A stretch of 39,901 bases of DNA. It comes from Caryophanales bacterium UBA7057 (GTDB lineage: Bacteria; Bacillota_I; Bacilli_A; RF39; UBA660). The notes beneath the pieces are model-generated. The model had not been told where the DNA came from, did not search any database, and saw nothing but the letters and a program-made list of their open reading frames with translations. A program made the translations under genes and the position numbers. Positions 25,738-34,199 of the stretch are shown here, piece after piece. Numbering within the stretch: the stretch's first letter is position 1; the number at the start of each line of letters is the position of its first letter. The stretch is from NCBI GenBank assembly GCA_002493865.1, contig DLAC01000059.1:1-39901 (forward strand), in the 5' to 3' direction.

Positions 25738-26825
25738 TGAACGGGAAAGAGTTTTTAAAAGCCGTAGAAACTGTAGAAAAAGAAAAAGGGATTGATCGAG
25801 AGATTATTTTTGAAGCCATGGAGAATGCTTTAATGGCTGCTTATAAAAGAAGTACAGGTTCTCCAAATTCAAAAGTAGTGATTGATAAGAAAACGGGAGT
25901 AATCAAAGTATATTCTTATCTAACAGTTGTAGAAGACGATAAGGATGAAGATGGAGATGGAATTGATCTCGATATTGAAATTTCTTTAACAGATGCAAGA
26001 AAGAGAGATAAAACCTTAAATGTTGGAGACACCATTGATACAGAAGTAACTCCAAAAGAAGAATTTGGTAGAGTTGCAACTTCAACAGCAAAGCAAGTAC
26101 TAATTCAAAAAATCAGAGAGGCTGAAAGAAATAGTATTCTAGAAGATCTTGGAGATAAACAAGATGAATTACTAATTGGTACTGTAGAGTTAGAAGATAC
26201 AGATAACTACTATATTAATTTAGGTAGAAGTAATGGAATCTTACCTAAAAAAGAATGTATTCCTGGTGAAAAAATTCAAATGAATTCGCAAATCAAAGTA
26301 TATGTTAGTAAAGTAGATGCAAATAATAAAGGACTATTTATTTTACTTTCTAGAAATCATTTTGGATTTATTAAAAGATTATTTGAACTTGAGATTCCTG
26401 AAATTAGTGATGGAAATGTACTCTTATACAGTGTCGCAAGAGATGCAGGAAATCGTAGTAAAGTAGCCGTTTACTCAGAAAATGATCGAATTGATCCGAT
26501 TGGTGCATGTATTGGAGAAAGAGGTTCTAGAATTGCTAGAATTTTAGAAGAAATTCATGGAGAAAAAATTGATATTGTAAAATATGATAAAGATCCAGCA
26601 GTATTTATTGAAAATGCACTTTCTCCTGCGAAAAACTTAAAAGTTTTAATTATGGACCCTAAGAAACAAGAGGCACTTGTAGTTGCTGACAGTGATAACT
26701 TTTCTTTGGCAATTGGAAAGAAAGGAAGCAATGCAAAACTTGCTTCTAGATTAACACACTATAAAATTGATATTAAAACAGTAGAGCAAGCTAGAGAAGC
26801 AGGAATTAATTTTAGAGAAGAGTAA
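25737..26825 (+). CDS. nusA: Transcription factor NusA
   Basis: The 362-residue protein has the Firmicutes NusA layout. An N-terminal RNA-polymerase-binding domain (about 1-130, starting FLKAVETVEKEKGIDREIIFEAMENAL) is followed by an S1 domain (about 135-200, IGTVELEDTDNYYINLG) and two KH domains (about 200-345, with GACIGERGSRIARI and AIGKKGSNAKLASRLT). There is no acidic C-terminal repeat. It controls pausing, termination and antitermination, and may act on the leader hairpin before rimP. Translation is coupled to rimP. Confidence 0.96.
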   Translation: MNGKEFLKAVETVEKEKGIDREIIFEAMENALMAAYKRSTGSPNSKVVIDKKTGVIKVYSYLTVVEDDKDEDGDGIDLDIEISLTDARKRDKTLNVGDTIDTEVTPKEEFGRVATSTAKQVLIQKIREAERNSILEDLGDKQDELLIGTVELEDTDNYYINLGRSNGILPKKECIPGEKIQMNSQIKVYVSKVDANNKGLFILLSRNHFGFIKRLFELEIPEISDGNVLLYSVARDAGNRSKVAVYSENDRIDPIGACIGERGSRIARILEEIHGEKIDIVKYDKDPAVFIENALSPAKNLKVLIMDPKKQEALVVADSDNFSLAIGKKGSNAKLASRLTHYKIDIKTVEQAREAGINFREE

Positions 26826-26827
26826 GA

Positions 26828-27100
26828 GTGAAACAGAAAAAAATTCCACTTCGTAGTTGTGTTGTTACAAGAGAAAGATTGCCAAAACAAGAGCTTTTAA
26901 GAGTGGTTCGTACCAAAGAAGGAGAAGTAAAAATCGATGATTCTGGAAAGATGAACGGACGAGGTGCATATATTAAAAAAGACCTAGCTGTATTAGAAAA
27001 AGCCAAAAAGACACATGCTTTGGCTAGATGTTTAGAAGTAGAAATACCAGAATCTGTTTATGAGGAAATCGAAAATATGATAAAAAAAGAAACTGAGTAA
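26828..27100 (+). CDS. ylxR: YlxR/RnpM-family RNA-binding protein (DUF448)
   Basis: This 90-residue protein shows the DUF448 signature: RSCVVTRERLPKQELLRVVRT near the N-terminus and GRGAYIKKDLAVLEKAKKT. The family, found between nusA and infB in Firmicutes, binds RNA and has recently been linked to RNase P modulation (RnpM). The start is GTG 26828, two bases after the nusA stop; a weak purine-rich SD lies in the nusA end. The ylxQ gene that often follows is missing here. Confidence 0.93.
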   Translation: MKQKKIPLRSCVVTRERLPKQELLRVVRTKEGEVKIDDSGKMNGRGAYIKKDLAVLEKAKKTHALARCLEVEIPESVYEEIENMIKKETE

Positions 27101-27123
27101 TATTCGTAGTAGGGGGAAGAAGT

Positions 27124-28173
27124 ATGGCAGGAAAAAGAACAGATTACTTATCATGGGATGAATATTTTATGAGTATCGTCTCTTTGGCTTCTTTAAGAAG
27201 TGTCTATAGTAGTAGTGGTGCTTGTTTAGTAGATTCAGAAAATAGAATTTTATCGATTGGATGTAATCAAGCACCATACAGTGTGTATGACAAGATTGCA
27301 GGTGGTCTTTCAAATTATGTTTTAAGACCAGTTAGCAATACCTTATTTACTTTTAAGGGTCGTCGGTCTGAGTTTCAAGGAGGAACCATCTATCTATCAG
27401 ATTTTCCAAGTATAGAAGATGCCAGAAATTTAGCACAAGCAAAGTTACAAAAGATTGTCTACTTAAAGGATATTCCAGAAAGTGACGATAAGGAAATTGC
27501 AAACATTATATTAGATGCAGCGAACGTAGAACGAGTTCCTTATATCAAAGATTATCCTGAGGAGGAGTATTCTGAATTTCTAGTTGAATTTCAAAGTCTA
27601 TTAAAAAAATACCTGAAGAAATCAGATGGGCCCCTTAGCGCTGAGGAGTACTATATGGGAATTGCAGTGTTATCTGCTTTAAGAAGTAAAGATCCATCTA
27701 CCCAAGTAGGTGCTTGTTTAGTGGACGAGAACGGAAGAGTAATTTCTGTTGGCTATAATGGTGCGACTTATGGAATGAGTGATGATTTAATACCATGGCA
27801 TAGTAATGGAGAACAAACAGGAATTAAAAAGGATGTAAAGGATCACTATGTTGTTCATGCAGAGATGAACGTTTTAGATAATTATCGTGGACAGCAAGAT
27901 GACTTAAATCGAATGAAATTATATTTGACATTTTCTCCATGTGGTCCGTGTACCGAAAGATTAAGTATTGTTCCCCCAAAGGAAATCGTCTGGTTAAGGA
28001 CATATGAGAAGATTAATTTATCAGATTACGCAAGATGGTTTTCTAAAACAGAAACTAGTTACCACGCTTATAATCCGGAAATAAAGTGGGATAAACCGTC
28101 TTATAAAGAATTTTTTGATGAGACAACGAAGGTAATTAAAAAAAATATAGGAAAACCTGGAAAAATGATATAA
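27124..28173 (+). CDS. Tandem cytidine-deaminase-fold protein with an inactive first domain
   Basis: This 349-residue protein is two deaminase domains in a row. The second (about 170-349) has the zinc signature H245-A-E247 and P272-C-G-P-C276, and LSALRSKDPSTQVGACLV at its start, as in dCMP/cytidine deaminases. The first (about 8-150) starts alike (SLASLRSVYSSSGACLVDSENRILSIG) but has no HxE and no PCxxC; the matching segment reads GTIYLSDFPS. It therefore looks like a structural or substrate-binding pseudo-domain. It sits between ylxR and infB, where ylxQ is usual. SD AGGGGGAAG precedes ATG 27124. Substrate (dCMP, nucleoside or RNA) is unknown. Confidence 0.85.
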   Translation: MAGKRTDYLSWDEYFMSIVSLASLRSVYSSSGACLVDSENRILSIGCNQAPYSVYDKIAGGLSNYVLRPVSNTLFTFKGRRSEFQGGTIYLSDFPSIEDARNLAQAKLQKIVYLKDIPESDDKEIANIILDAANVERVPYIKDYPEEEYSEFLVEFQSLLKKYLKKSDGPLSAEEYYMGIAVLSALRSKDPSTQVGACLVDENGRVISVGYNGATYGMSDDLIPWHSNGEQTGIKKDVKDHYVVHAEMNVLDNYRGQQDDLNRMKLYLTFSPCGPCTERLSIVPPKEIVWLRTYEKINLSDYARWFSKTETSYHAYNPEIKWDKPSYKEFFDETTKVIKKNIGKPGKMI

Positions 28174-28193
28174 ATAAAAAGGAGGGTGATATC

Positions 28194-30320
28194 ATGGGAA
28201 TGAGTGTTTTAGATTATGCACAAGATGTAGGAAAATCGTTAGAAGAAATTTTAGAATTATGCCGTAAATTAGGTTTTGTTATCGAAAATGAAGAGACAGA
28301 ACTAGATCAAGATCAAATTACAATGTTGGATACGGAGATTCAATTACAAGAGGATATCGTTGTTGAAGACAAAGAACCAGAGGTAGAAATTGATTCGGAT
28401 GAATTCTTTGAGAAAGTGGAAAGTCTAGCAGCAGATACAAAACTAGATGTAGAACATCATAAAAAGAAAATCAAGGCAAAGAAGGATACAAAACAAGATA
28501 ATAGTAAGTTCCTAAAAGACAAAAAAGAACTTTATAAACATCGTGAAAAGTTACAGACAAATGAAGCGAAGACAGATGATTCTATCATTCTTTATAAGAA
28601 TAACATGACAGTAAAAGAACTAGCAGATAGCTTGGGAGTAGTAGCGAGTGAATTAATTAAAAAATTAATGGGACTAGGAATCATGTCAAATATCAATCAA
28701 TCCCTAACCTTTGAAGTTGCTGAGTTATTAGTTGTCGATTATGATAAAACTCTAAAAGAAGAATCTTCTGCGGACATTTCTAATTTTGAAAAATATGAAA
28801 TCGTAGATGATGAAAAAGATTTAGAAGAACGTCCACCAGTCGTTACGATTATGGGGCATGTTGATCATGGAAAGACATCATTACTAGACGCTATTCGTGC
28901 AACAAATGTAGCATCAGGAGAAGCTGGGGGAATTACACAGGCAATCGGTGCCTATCAAGTGGTTTGTAATGATAAAAGGATTACTTTTATTGATACTCCA
29001 GGACATGAAGCATTTACTGAAATGCGTGCGAGAGGTGCCTCTGTTACGGATGTCGTAATTATCATTGTAGCGGCAGATGATGGAGTAATGCCTCAAACAA
29101 AAGAAGCCATCGACCATGCAAAAGCTGCGGAAGTACCAATCATTGTAGCCATCAATAAAATGGATAAACCAGGAGCGAATCCAGAACGTGTGTTAACGGA
29201 ATTAGCCGAATATGGAATCACGCCGGAAGAATGGGGAGGAGATACCATTGTTTGCAAGATTTCTGCAAAAACACAAGAAGGAATCCCTGAATTATTAGAA
29301 AATATTCTTCTAGTCAGTGAAATGGCAAACTTAAAAGCAAATCCATCTAGATATGCAACAGGAACTGTAATTGAATCAAAACTTGATAAACAAGTAGGAA
29401 GCGTTGCGACTTTATTAATCCAAAATGGAACTCTTCGTTTGGGAGACCCAATTGTTGTTGGAACAAGTGTAGGAAAAATTAGAACACTAAAGAATGATAA
29501 AGGACAAGACATCACAGAAGCACTTCCATCTACTCCAGTAGAAATTACAGGACTAAACCAAACTCCGATGGCTGGAGATAAGTTTATGGCTTTTGAAACA
29601 GAAAAACAAGCAAAACAGATTGCCGAAGAAAGAAAAACGAGACAAAAAGAAAAGGCAAATAATAAACCAGGAATGACCTTAGAAGATTTATTTGGTCATA
29701 TCAAAGAGGGAATTCGTGATATCAATGTCATCATTAAAGCAGATGTAAATGGAAGTTCAGAAGCAGTGAAAAACTCATTGGAAAAAATTAAAATTGAGGA
29801 TGTTCGTGTCAAGGTGATTCGTTCTGGAGTTGGAACAATTACTGAAAGCGATGTAACGCTAGCGAAGGCATCAAACGCAATTCTAATTGGATTTAATGTT
29901 CGTCCAAACACTAAAATTACAGAGGCTGCAAAAGAGGCTGGAATTGAAATTCGTACCTATGATATCATTTATAAATTAGTAGAAGATATGGAAGCAGCTA
30001 TGAAGGGAATGCTAGAACCAATCTTTGAAGAAAAAGTAACGGGAGAAGCAGAAATCCGTCAAATCTTTAAATTCTCAAAAGTTGGAAATATCGCAGGAAG
30101 TCATGTCTTAAATGGAACGATTAAAAATGGAAGCAATGCCAGATTAATTCGTGATGGCATAGTGTTATATACAGGTAAAATTAATTCAATTCAAAGAGAA
30201 AAAGATCAGGCAAAAGAAGTATCTAAAGGAATGGATTGTGGAATTACTTTAGAAAATTATCAAGATATCAAAGAAAATGATATTATTGAAACTTTCGATT
30301 TAGTTGAAATCAAAAGATAA
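28194..30320 (+). CDS. infB: Translation initiation factor IF-2
   Basis: The 708-residue protein has two IF2-N type segments (near 1-50 and 140-190), a charged linker, and the GTPase domain with GHVDHGKTSLLD (from about 221), DTPGHEAFTEMRARG and NKMDKPGANPERV. Domains II to IV with the fMet-tRNA-binding C-terminus follow. The variable N-terminus is short, as in Bacilli. It delivers initiator tRNA to the 30S subunit. SD GGAGGGTGAT is perfect. It ends the operon: no rbfA or truB follows, and a new promoter starts one base after the stop. Confidence 0.97.
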   Translation: MGMSVLDYAQDVGKSLEEILELCRKLGFVIENEETELDQDQITMLDTEIQLQEDIVVEDKEPEVEIDSDEFFEKVESLAADTKLDVEHHKKKIKAKKDTKQDNSKFLKDKKELYKHREKLQTNEAKTDDSIILYKNNMTVKELADSLGVVASELIKKLMGLGIMSNINQSLTFEVAELLVVDYDKTLKEESSADISNFEKYEIVDDEKDLEERPPVVTIMGHVDHGKTSLLDAIRATNVASGEAGGITQAIGAYQVVCNDKRITFIDTPGHEAFTEMRARGASVTDVVIIIVAADDGVMPQTKEAIDHAKAAEVPIIVAINKMDKPGANPERVLTELAEYGITPEEWGGDTIVCKISAKTQEGIPELLENILLVSEMANLKANPSRYATGTVIESKLDKQVGSVATLLIQNGTLRLGDPIVVGTSVGKIRTLKNDKGQDITEALPSTPVEITGLNQTPMAGDKFMAFETEKQAKQIAEERKTRQKEKANNKPGMTLEDLFGHIKEGIRDINVIIKADVNGSSEAVKNSLEKIKIEDVRVKVIRSGVGTITESDVTLAKASNAILIGFNVRPNTKITEAAKEAGIEIRTYDIIYKLVEDMEAAMKGMLEPIFEEKVTGEAEIRQIFKFSKVGNIAGSHVLNGTIKNGSNARLIRDGIVLYTGKINSIQREKDQAKEVSKGMDCGITLENYQDIKENDIIETFDLVEIKR

Positions 30321-30349
30321 TTGCATTTGTATGAGTTTTGTAGTATAAT
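30321..30349 (+). promoter_or_regulatory. Promoter of the J-like gene
   Basis: TTGCAT (30321-30326), 17-base spacer, TATAAT (30344-30349). The ATG at 30350 would precede the transcription start, so the gene must start at ATG 30377. No hairpin terminator separates it from infB. Confidence 0.75.
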
Positions 30350-30376
30350 ATGAGCCATTATGAAGAGGTGGTTGGA

Positions 30377-31090
30377 ATGAAAAATCCATATACAATTTTA
30401 GAGATTAGACAAGATGCTACAGATCATGAAATTGAACAAGCAAGAAAATATCAGTTAATGCTTCAGTGCGGGATGGATGTGAATAAGCAAAATGAAGACG
30501 GAGAATATATACAGGAAGTGATTAATCAAGCAGCAAAGGATTTGTTAGATCCTGAGAAAAGAAAAGAGATTGATGAAAAAATCATTAAAAGTATAGACCT
30601 TCCTATTCCCTACGATTCTTCGAAGCAGTTACCTTCCCAAATTATACTGACAAAAATCAATTATGAATTAATCACACAAGTACCACAAATCAGGTTCATT
30701 AAAAAAGTTTTTGATAAAAAGACGAAAGGCAAAAAACTTTATGTAGTAATACTAGAAAATTCTAGTTTTCTATATGCTGTGGAGGAGTTATGTTCGCATG
30801 ATGAGTATTGGTTAGATGAATATTTTACAGATAGAATTTTGTCTGATCAGGGATTTAAGGATGGTCAGTGCCCATGGGATAAACTGGAAGTCTTTGAGTG
30901 TGATAGTATTCTTGCAATTGCTTATCCGGCCTATCAAATATTACCTATTTCTGTTATACAAAATGGACGTGTTACGGATAGCGTCTTAAGAGCAATTCAT
31001 CCAATTATTCAAACCTCCGTTCAAAATATGAGTAAAGAAACTTCTAAATTATTTGAAGACTATAAAGTAAAAAGCAAAGACAAGAAATAA
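30377..31090 (+). CDS. Protein with a J-like N-terminal domain lacking HPD
   Basis: The 237-residue product starts MKNPYTILEIRQDATDHEIEQA and continues to AAKDLLDPEKRKEID, the pattern of helices I and IV of a DnaJ domain. The HPD tripeptide that activates Hsp70 is missing (the region reads QCGMDVNKQNED), so it should not stimulate DnaK. The remaining 170 residues, beginning near LPSQIILTKINYELITQVPQ, form an alpha/beta domain I cannot place; no membrane segment is seen. SD AGAGGTG is 6 bases before ATG 30377. It is monocistronic with a terminator at 31076. Confidence 0.7.
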   Translation: MKNPYTILEIRQDATDHEIEQARKYQLMLQCGMDVNKQNEDGEYIQEVINQAAKDLLDPEKRKEIDEKIIKSIDLPIPYDSSKQLPSQIILTKINYELITQVPQIRFIKKVFDKKTKGKKLYVVILENSSFLYAVEELCSHDEYWLDEYFTDRILSDQGFKDGQCPWDKLEVFECDSILAIAYPAYQILPISVIQNGRVTDSVLRAIHPIIQTSVQNMSKETSKLFEDYKVKSKDKK

Positions 31091-31108
31091 AACACTTGTC
31101 TTTTTTTG
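31076..31108 (+). terminator. Terminator after the J-like gene
   Basis: AAAGACAAG (31076-31084) pairs perfectly with CTTGTCTTT (31095-31103), followed by a T-run. The stop codon of the gene lies in the loop. Confidence 0.88.
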
Positions 31109-31345
31109 TGTCTTTCAATCCTTACCATAATTTCCCACATTTCTTTCGTATTTTAACTATATTTTCCATTTATACTTAAAACATGAAGGGAAGGTGATAA
31201 ATATAAATAAGAAGAAAAACTAAAATATACTTATTCTTTTCAATGAAATAAAAATAAAAATTACTCCTACATAATTTTAAGGGTGAGGTGATAGAACCTA
31301 GAAAAGATAAAAAAATAATGGTATACTAATGCTGGTGGTGAAACA
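31109..31345 (+). promoter_or_regulatory. A/T-rich leader region of the two-component operon
   Basis: No gene is visible in this 237-base region. It holds an extended -10, TGGTATACT (31319-31327), 19 bases before the regulator ATG, which is the likely promoter. Two ribosome-binding-like strings, AGGGAAGGTGATA (about 31187-31199) and AGGGTGAGGTGATA (about 31280-31293), are not followed by an open frame of useful length and may be remnants or part of a leader RNA. A weaker TATACT is at 31171-31176. Confidence 0.45.
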
Positions 31346-32008
31346 ATGTATACGATATGTTTGGTAGAAGATGAAATGGACTTAGCAAGCCTAATTCAAA
31401 CCTATCTAGAAAAAGCAGGGTACAAAGTCGTCCAATTTAAGGAAGGAAAGGATGCTCTTTCTTATATTGGTTCTCCTGTTGACTTGTGGATTCTCGATAT
31501 CATGCTATCGGATGATGTGACAGGCTATGATATTATTAAAAAAATTCGAGAAAGTGATACTACAACTCCAGTAATATTCACATCCGCAAGGGATCAAGAT
31601 CTAGATAAAATTATTGGACTAGAGCTAGGTAGTGATGATTATATTACAAAACCGTACTCCCCAAAAGAATTGGTTTTACGAGTAAATAATATCATGAAAC
31701 GTGTGTATAAAGATGTAGAGACAAATAAAATTCAGTATGAAAATGATTATACAATTGATACTGATAAAAGAATCGTTTTAGAACAAGGAAAAGAAATAAA
31801 ATTAACTACTTTAGAATTTGATTTACTATTACTCCTTATTTCCAATAAAAATAAAACATTTTCTAGAGATGAAATTTTAAATCTAATCTGGGGAGAAGAT
31901 TACTTTGGAAGTGATCGTGTTGTTGATGATCTCATTCGAAGACTTCGTAAAAAAATGAAAAAATTAAATGTTTCTACTATTTATGGATATGGATACCGCC
32001 TATTATGA
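31346..32008 (+). CDS. OmpR/PhoB-family response regulator
   Basis: The 220-residue protein has a receiver domain (about 1-118, phospho-acceptor D51 in WILDIML, acidic pair EDE near residue 8, Lys in ITKPYSPKEL) and an OmpR-type winged helix (about 128-220, LTTLEFDLLLLLISNKNKTFSRDEIL, then RVVDDLIRRLRKKM). The cognate histidine kinase follows with an ATGA overlap (32005-32008). Target genes are not evident from the neighbours. Confidence 0.95.
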   Translation: MYTICLVEDEMDLASLIQTYLEKAGYKVVQFKEGKDALSYIGSPVDLWILDIMLSDDVTGYDIIKKIRESDTTTPVIFTSARDQDLDKIIGLELGSDDYITKPYSPKELVLRVNNIMKRVYKDVETNKIQYENDYTIDTDKRIVLEQGKEIKLTTLEFDLLLLLISNKNKTFSRDEILNLIWGEDYFGSDRVVDDLIRRLRKKMKKLNVSTIYGYGYRLL

Positions 32009-33291
32009 AAAAGTATGTTCAAAGCAAGTTAAGTAGACAATTAATCCTAGTAGTTGTCCTAGCAAGCACTGTCATTCTTTTCTCTCTAGGTGTCATTCTA
32101 CCAAAAAGTTTACTCCCCGTATACGAAAAAAATTTATATAATTATTTAAAACAACCATTAGAGTTAGTATCGGATGATATCGAAGAAAATCCAATCTCTC
32201 ATGAAATTGCGTATATTTATATTTATAAAGATGTAATTTCAGTCAGTGAGAACTTAAATGAGATTGTGCATTTTGCAGATGTCTACAAATTAACCAACTA
32301 TTTTACTGAAAAGTATGGAAAATTTATTTATAAAGCGCATTTGTACTATTATTATACGAGCGAATCAGATTCTGTAAAACGGGTTGCTTTAACAAATAAC
32401 TCCTATATTAAGCAATCGAGAGAGGATGCCTTACATAGTGTTTTTCCTATCGTTTTTATAACTATGTTTGTTGTATCCTTACTCCTAGTGATATGGTCAA
32501 CGCTCGTAGTTCGAAGAATTGAAAAACTAAAAAAGAAAATTGATCATATTGATGATGATAATTATAATCATCAGGTCAGTGATTCAGAGTTAGATGAAAT
32601 CCATTCTCTAGAACAAGCTCTAGAAGATATGAGAATTGGTCTAAAGAATCAAGAAGAGTATCGAAATCAGATGTATCAAAATATTTCTCATGATTTTAAA
32701 ACACCTTTGACAGTGATTAAGTCTTATATTGAGGCTGTCGAAGATCAAGTGGAAGATACAGAAAAAGCACTTCCGATTATTAAAGAACAAACCTTAAAAT
32801 TAGAAAATAAAGTACACTCCTTACTTTACCTAAATAAATTAGATTATATTCGTGAGAAAAATTTGATTCAAATGGATGAGGTCGATATCGAAAGTATTTT
32901 AAATTCTTCGATTGAAAAATTTAAATATCACAATAAGAACTTAGAATTTAAAGTAACCGTCATTGGAAATAGTAAATTTTATGGAACGGTTGATTCTTGG
33001 GAAACAGTCATTGATAATATTTTAAATAACTTTATCCGATATGCCAAAAAAGAAATCAAAATTACTCTAAAAAAGAATCAACTGGTTTTTTATAACGATG
33101 GACCAAATATAAACTCAGATTTATTAGAAGGAATTTTTATTCCTTTTAGAAAAGGTATTAAAGGTGAATTTGGGTTAGGGTTATCTATTGTTAAAAAAAC
33201 ATTAAATTATATGAATTATGATATAATAGTGAAAAATCATTCGAAAGACGGTGTATCCTTTATAATTACCAAGGAAAAAGGTGGAAAATAA
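32005..33291 (+). CDS. Membrane sensor histidine kinase
   Basis: The 428-residue protein has two membrane helices (about 13-34 and 147-168) that bracket an extracytoplasmic sensor region of about 110 residues. A HAMP-like linker precedes a HisKA domain with the phospho-acceptor His in NISHDFKTPLTVIKSY. The HATPase domain has the N box DNILNNFIRYAKK and the G box FGLGLSIVKKTL. It signals to the overlapping response regulator. The sensor domain is not one I recognise. The gene's last codons lie inside the terminator stem. Confidence 0.94.
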   Translation: MKKYVQSKLSRQLILVVVLASTVILFSLGVILPKSLLPVYEKNLYNYLKQPLELVSDDIEENPISHEIAYIYIYKDVISVSENLNEIVHFADVYKLTNYFTEKYGKFIYKAHLYYYYTSESDSVKRVALTNNSYIKQSREDALHSVFPIVFITMFVVSLLLVIWSTLVVRRIEKLKKKIDHIDDDNYNHQVSDSELDEIHSLEQALEDMRIGLKNQEEYRNQMYQNISHDFKTPLTVIKSYIEAVEDQVEDTEKALPIIKEQTLKLENKVHSLLYLNKLDYIREKNLIQMDEVDIESILNSSIEKFKYHNKNLEFKVTVIGNSKFYGTVDSWETVIDNILNNFIRYAKKEIKITLKKNQLVFYNDGPNINSDLLEGIFIPFRKGIKGEFGLGLSIVKKTLNYMNYDIIVKNHSKDGVSFIITKEKGGK

Positions 33292-33310
33292 CATCTTTTT
33301 CCTTTTCTTT
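33271..33310 (+). terminator. Terminator overlapping the kinase 3' end
   Basis: AAGGAAAAAGGTG (33271-33283) pairs with CATCTTTTTCCTT (33292-33304), allowing one G-T pair, followed by TTCTTT. An ATG at 33281 lies within this stem, so the next gene starts later. Confidence 0.82.
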
Positions 33311-33322
33311 TATGTAGGTTTA

Positions 33323-33331
33323 TGTTATAAT
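33323..33331 (+). promoter_or_regulatory. Extended -10 promoter of the sigma-like gene
   Basis: TGTTATAAT (TG-N-TATAAT) at 33323-33331, 24 bases before ATG 33356, with no good -35 because that area is the terminator's T-rich side. Confidence 0.6.
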
Positions 33332-33355
33332 ATGGGAATGTTTGAGGGGATGTAT

Positions 33356-34135
33356 ATGAAAAGAGAAGAAAAAGATATATGGGATCAAGTAATTGAATAC
33401 CTTCCATTAATTGAAAAGATGGCAAATATATATAGCAGTAAAAATTCACTTCTTGAATATGAGGACTTATATCAAGAAGCATGTATGGTAGTTTACAATA
33501 AGATTTCTAGTTATGATCCTAGTCGAGGAGCAACTTTAGAAAGTTACTTAATATCTCAAATTAGATATCGCTTTTTTGATTTATTTAATATGAATAAATT
33601 TGTAGTATATGTTCCACTTATTTATGCAAGAGAAGCATATAAACTTTCAAGGATTCAAGGAAAAAGCAAAATAGAAATAGGTAAATATTTATCAGCAGAA
33701 GAAATTAAAAGTCAAGTAAACTTAAGTCAAGATACGATTGAGATATTAGAATTAGCGAATCGTACCATGTATAGGAGTATGACAACTTCCATATCTGACT
33801 TTATTGAAATTCCCGTAGATGACATGCCTGAAGATGATGTCGATATAGATATGATCATTAGAGAAAGAAATTGTGAATCATCAATGATCAGCGATACGAA
33901 TATAGAAGATGAGTTTGTCTTTTCAAGTTTAAGAGAAGACATGTATGAAAGATTGGATAATCTAAATAAAAAGCAACAAGAGAGTATTTTATATCATTTA
34001 GGTTTTATAACAGGACAAGTAGAATTGTTTCGTGATATTGCTGAAAGAGTTGGCGGAAGTAAGCAAAACGCACATAAACATTATTGTAAAGGAATCAAGC
34101 AGTTACAAAAAGTAATGTTAGAAGATTGGAATTAA
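33356..34135 (+). CDS. Divergent sigma-70-like factor
   Basis: This is a 259-residue protein. Residues about 35-85 (EYEDLYQEACMVVYNKISSY, DPSRGATLESYLISQIRYRF) match sigma-70 region 2, where the DPxxGxxFxSY pattern is typical. The C-terminal part (about 205-255, NLNKKQQESILYHLGF ... GGSKQNAHKHYCKGIKQLQ) looks like a region 4 helix-turn-helix. Between them is an acidic linker (VDDMPEDDVDIDMI). It could be an alternative sigma factor of the SigH/SigI-like or ECF-like kind, but it is not a standard named group. GAGGGGATG lies before ATG 33356; longer frames would start in the terminator and promoter. Confidence 0.75.
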   Translation: MKREEKDIWDQVIEYLPLIEKMANIYSSKNSLLEYEDLYQEACMVVYNKISSYDPSRGATLESYLISQIRYRFFDLFNMNKFVVYVPLIYAREAYKLSRIQGKSKIEIGKYLSAEEIKSQVNLSQDTIEILELANRTMYRSMTTSISDFIEIPVDDMPEDDVDIDMIIRERNCESSMISDTNIEDEFVFSSLREDMYERLDNLNKKQQESILYHLGFITGQVELFRDIAERVGGSKQNAHKHYCKGIKQLQKVMLEDWN

Positions 34136-34170
34136 GCATTCTTTTTCTTCTTTTTTTTGCACTCATAGTG

Positions 34171-34176
34171 TATAAT
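34171..34176 (+). promoter_or_regulatory. -10 box for murC
   Basis: TATAAT 24 bases before the murC start; no good -35 is visible at 17 bases in the T-rich upstream sequence. Confidence 0.45.
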
Positions 34177-34199
34177 TTAAGTAGGAAGAAGATGAGAAA

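Noticed and set aside
29093..29515. 140-residue minus-strand frame within infB
   Set aside because: It is antisense to the conserved GTPase region, without ribosome-binding site; a shadow frame.
30350..30376. Start of the J-like gene at ATG 30350
   Set aside because: That ATG begins directly at the end of the TATAAT box and would not be transcribed.
33281..33355. Hydrophobic N-terminal extension of the sigma-like factor
   Set aside because: It is read through a terminator stem and a promoter; the site GAGGGGATG points to ATG 33356.
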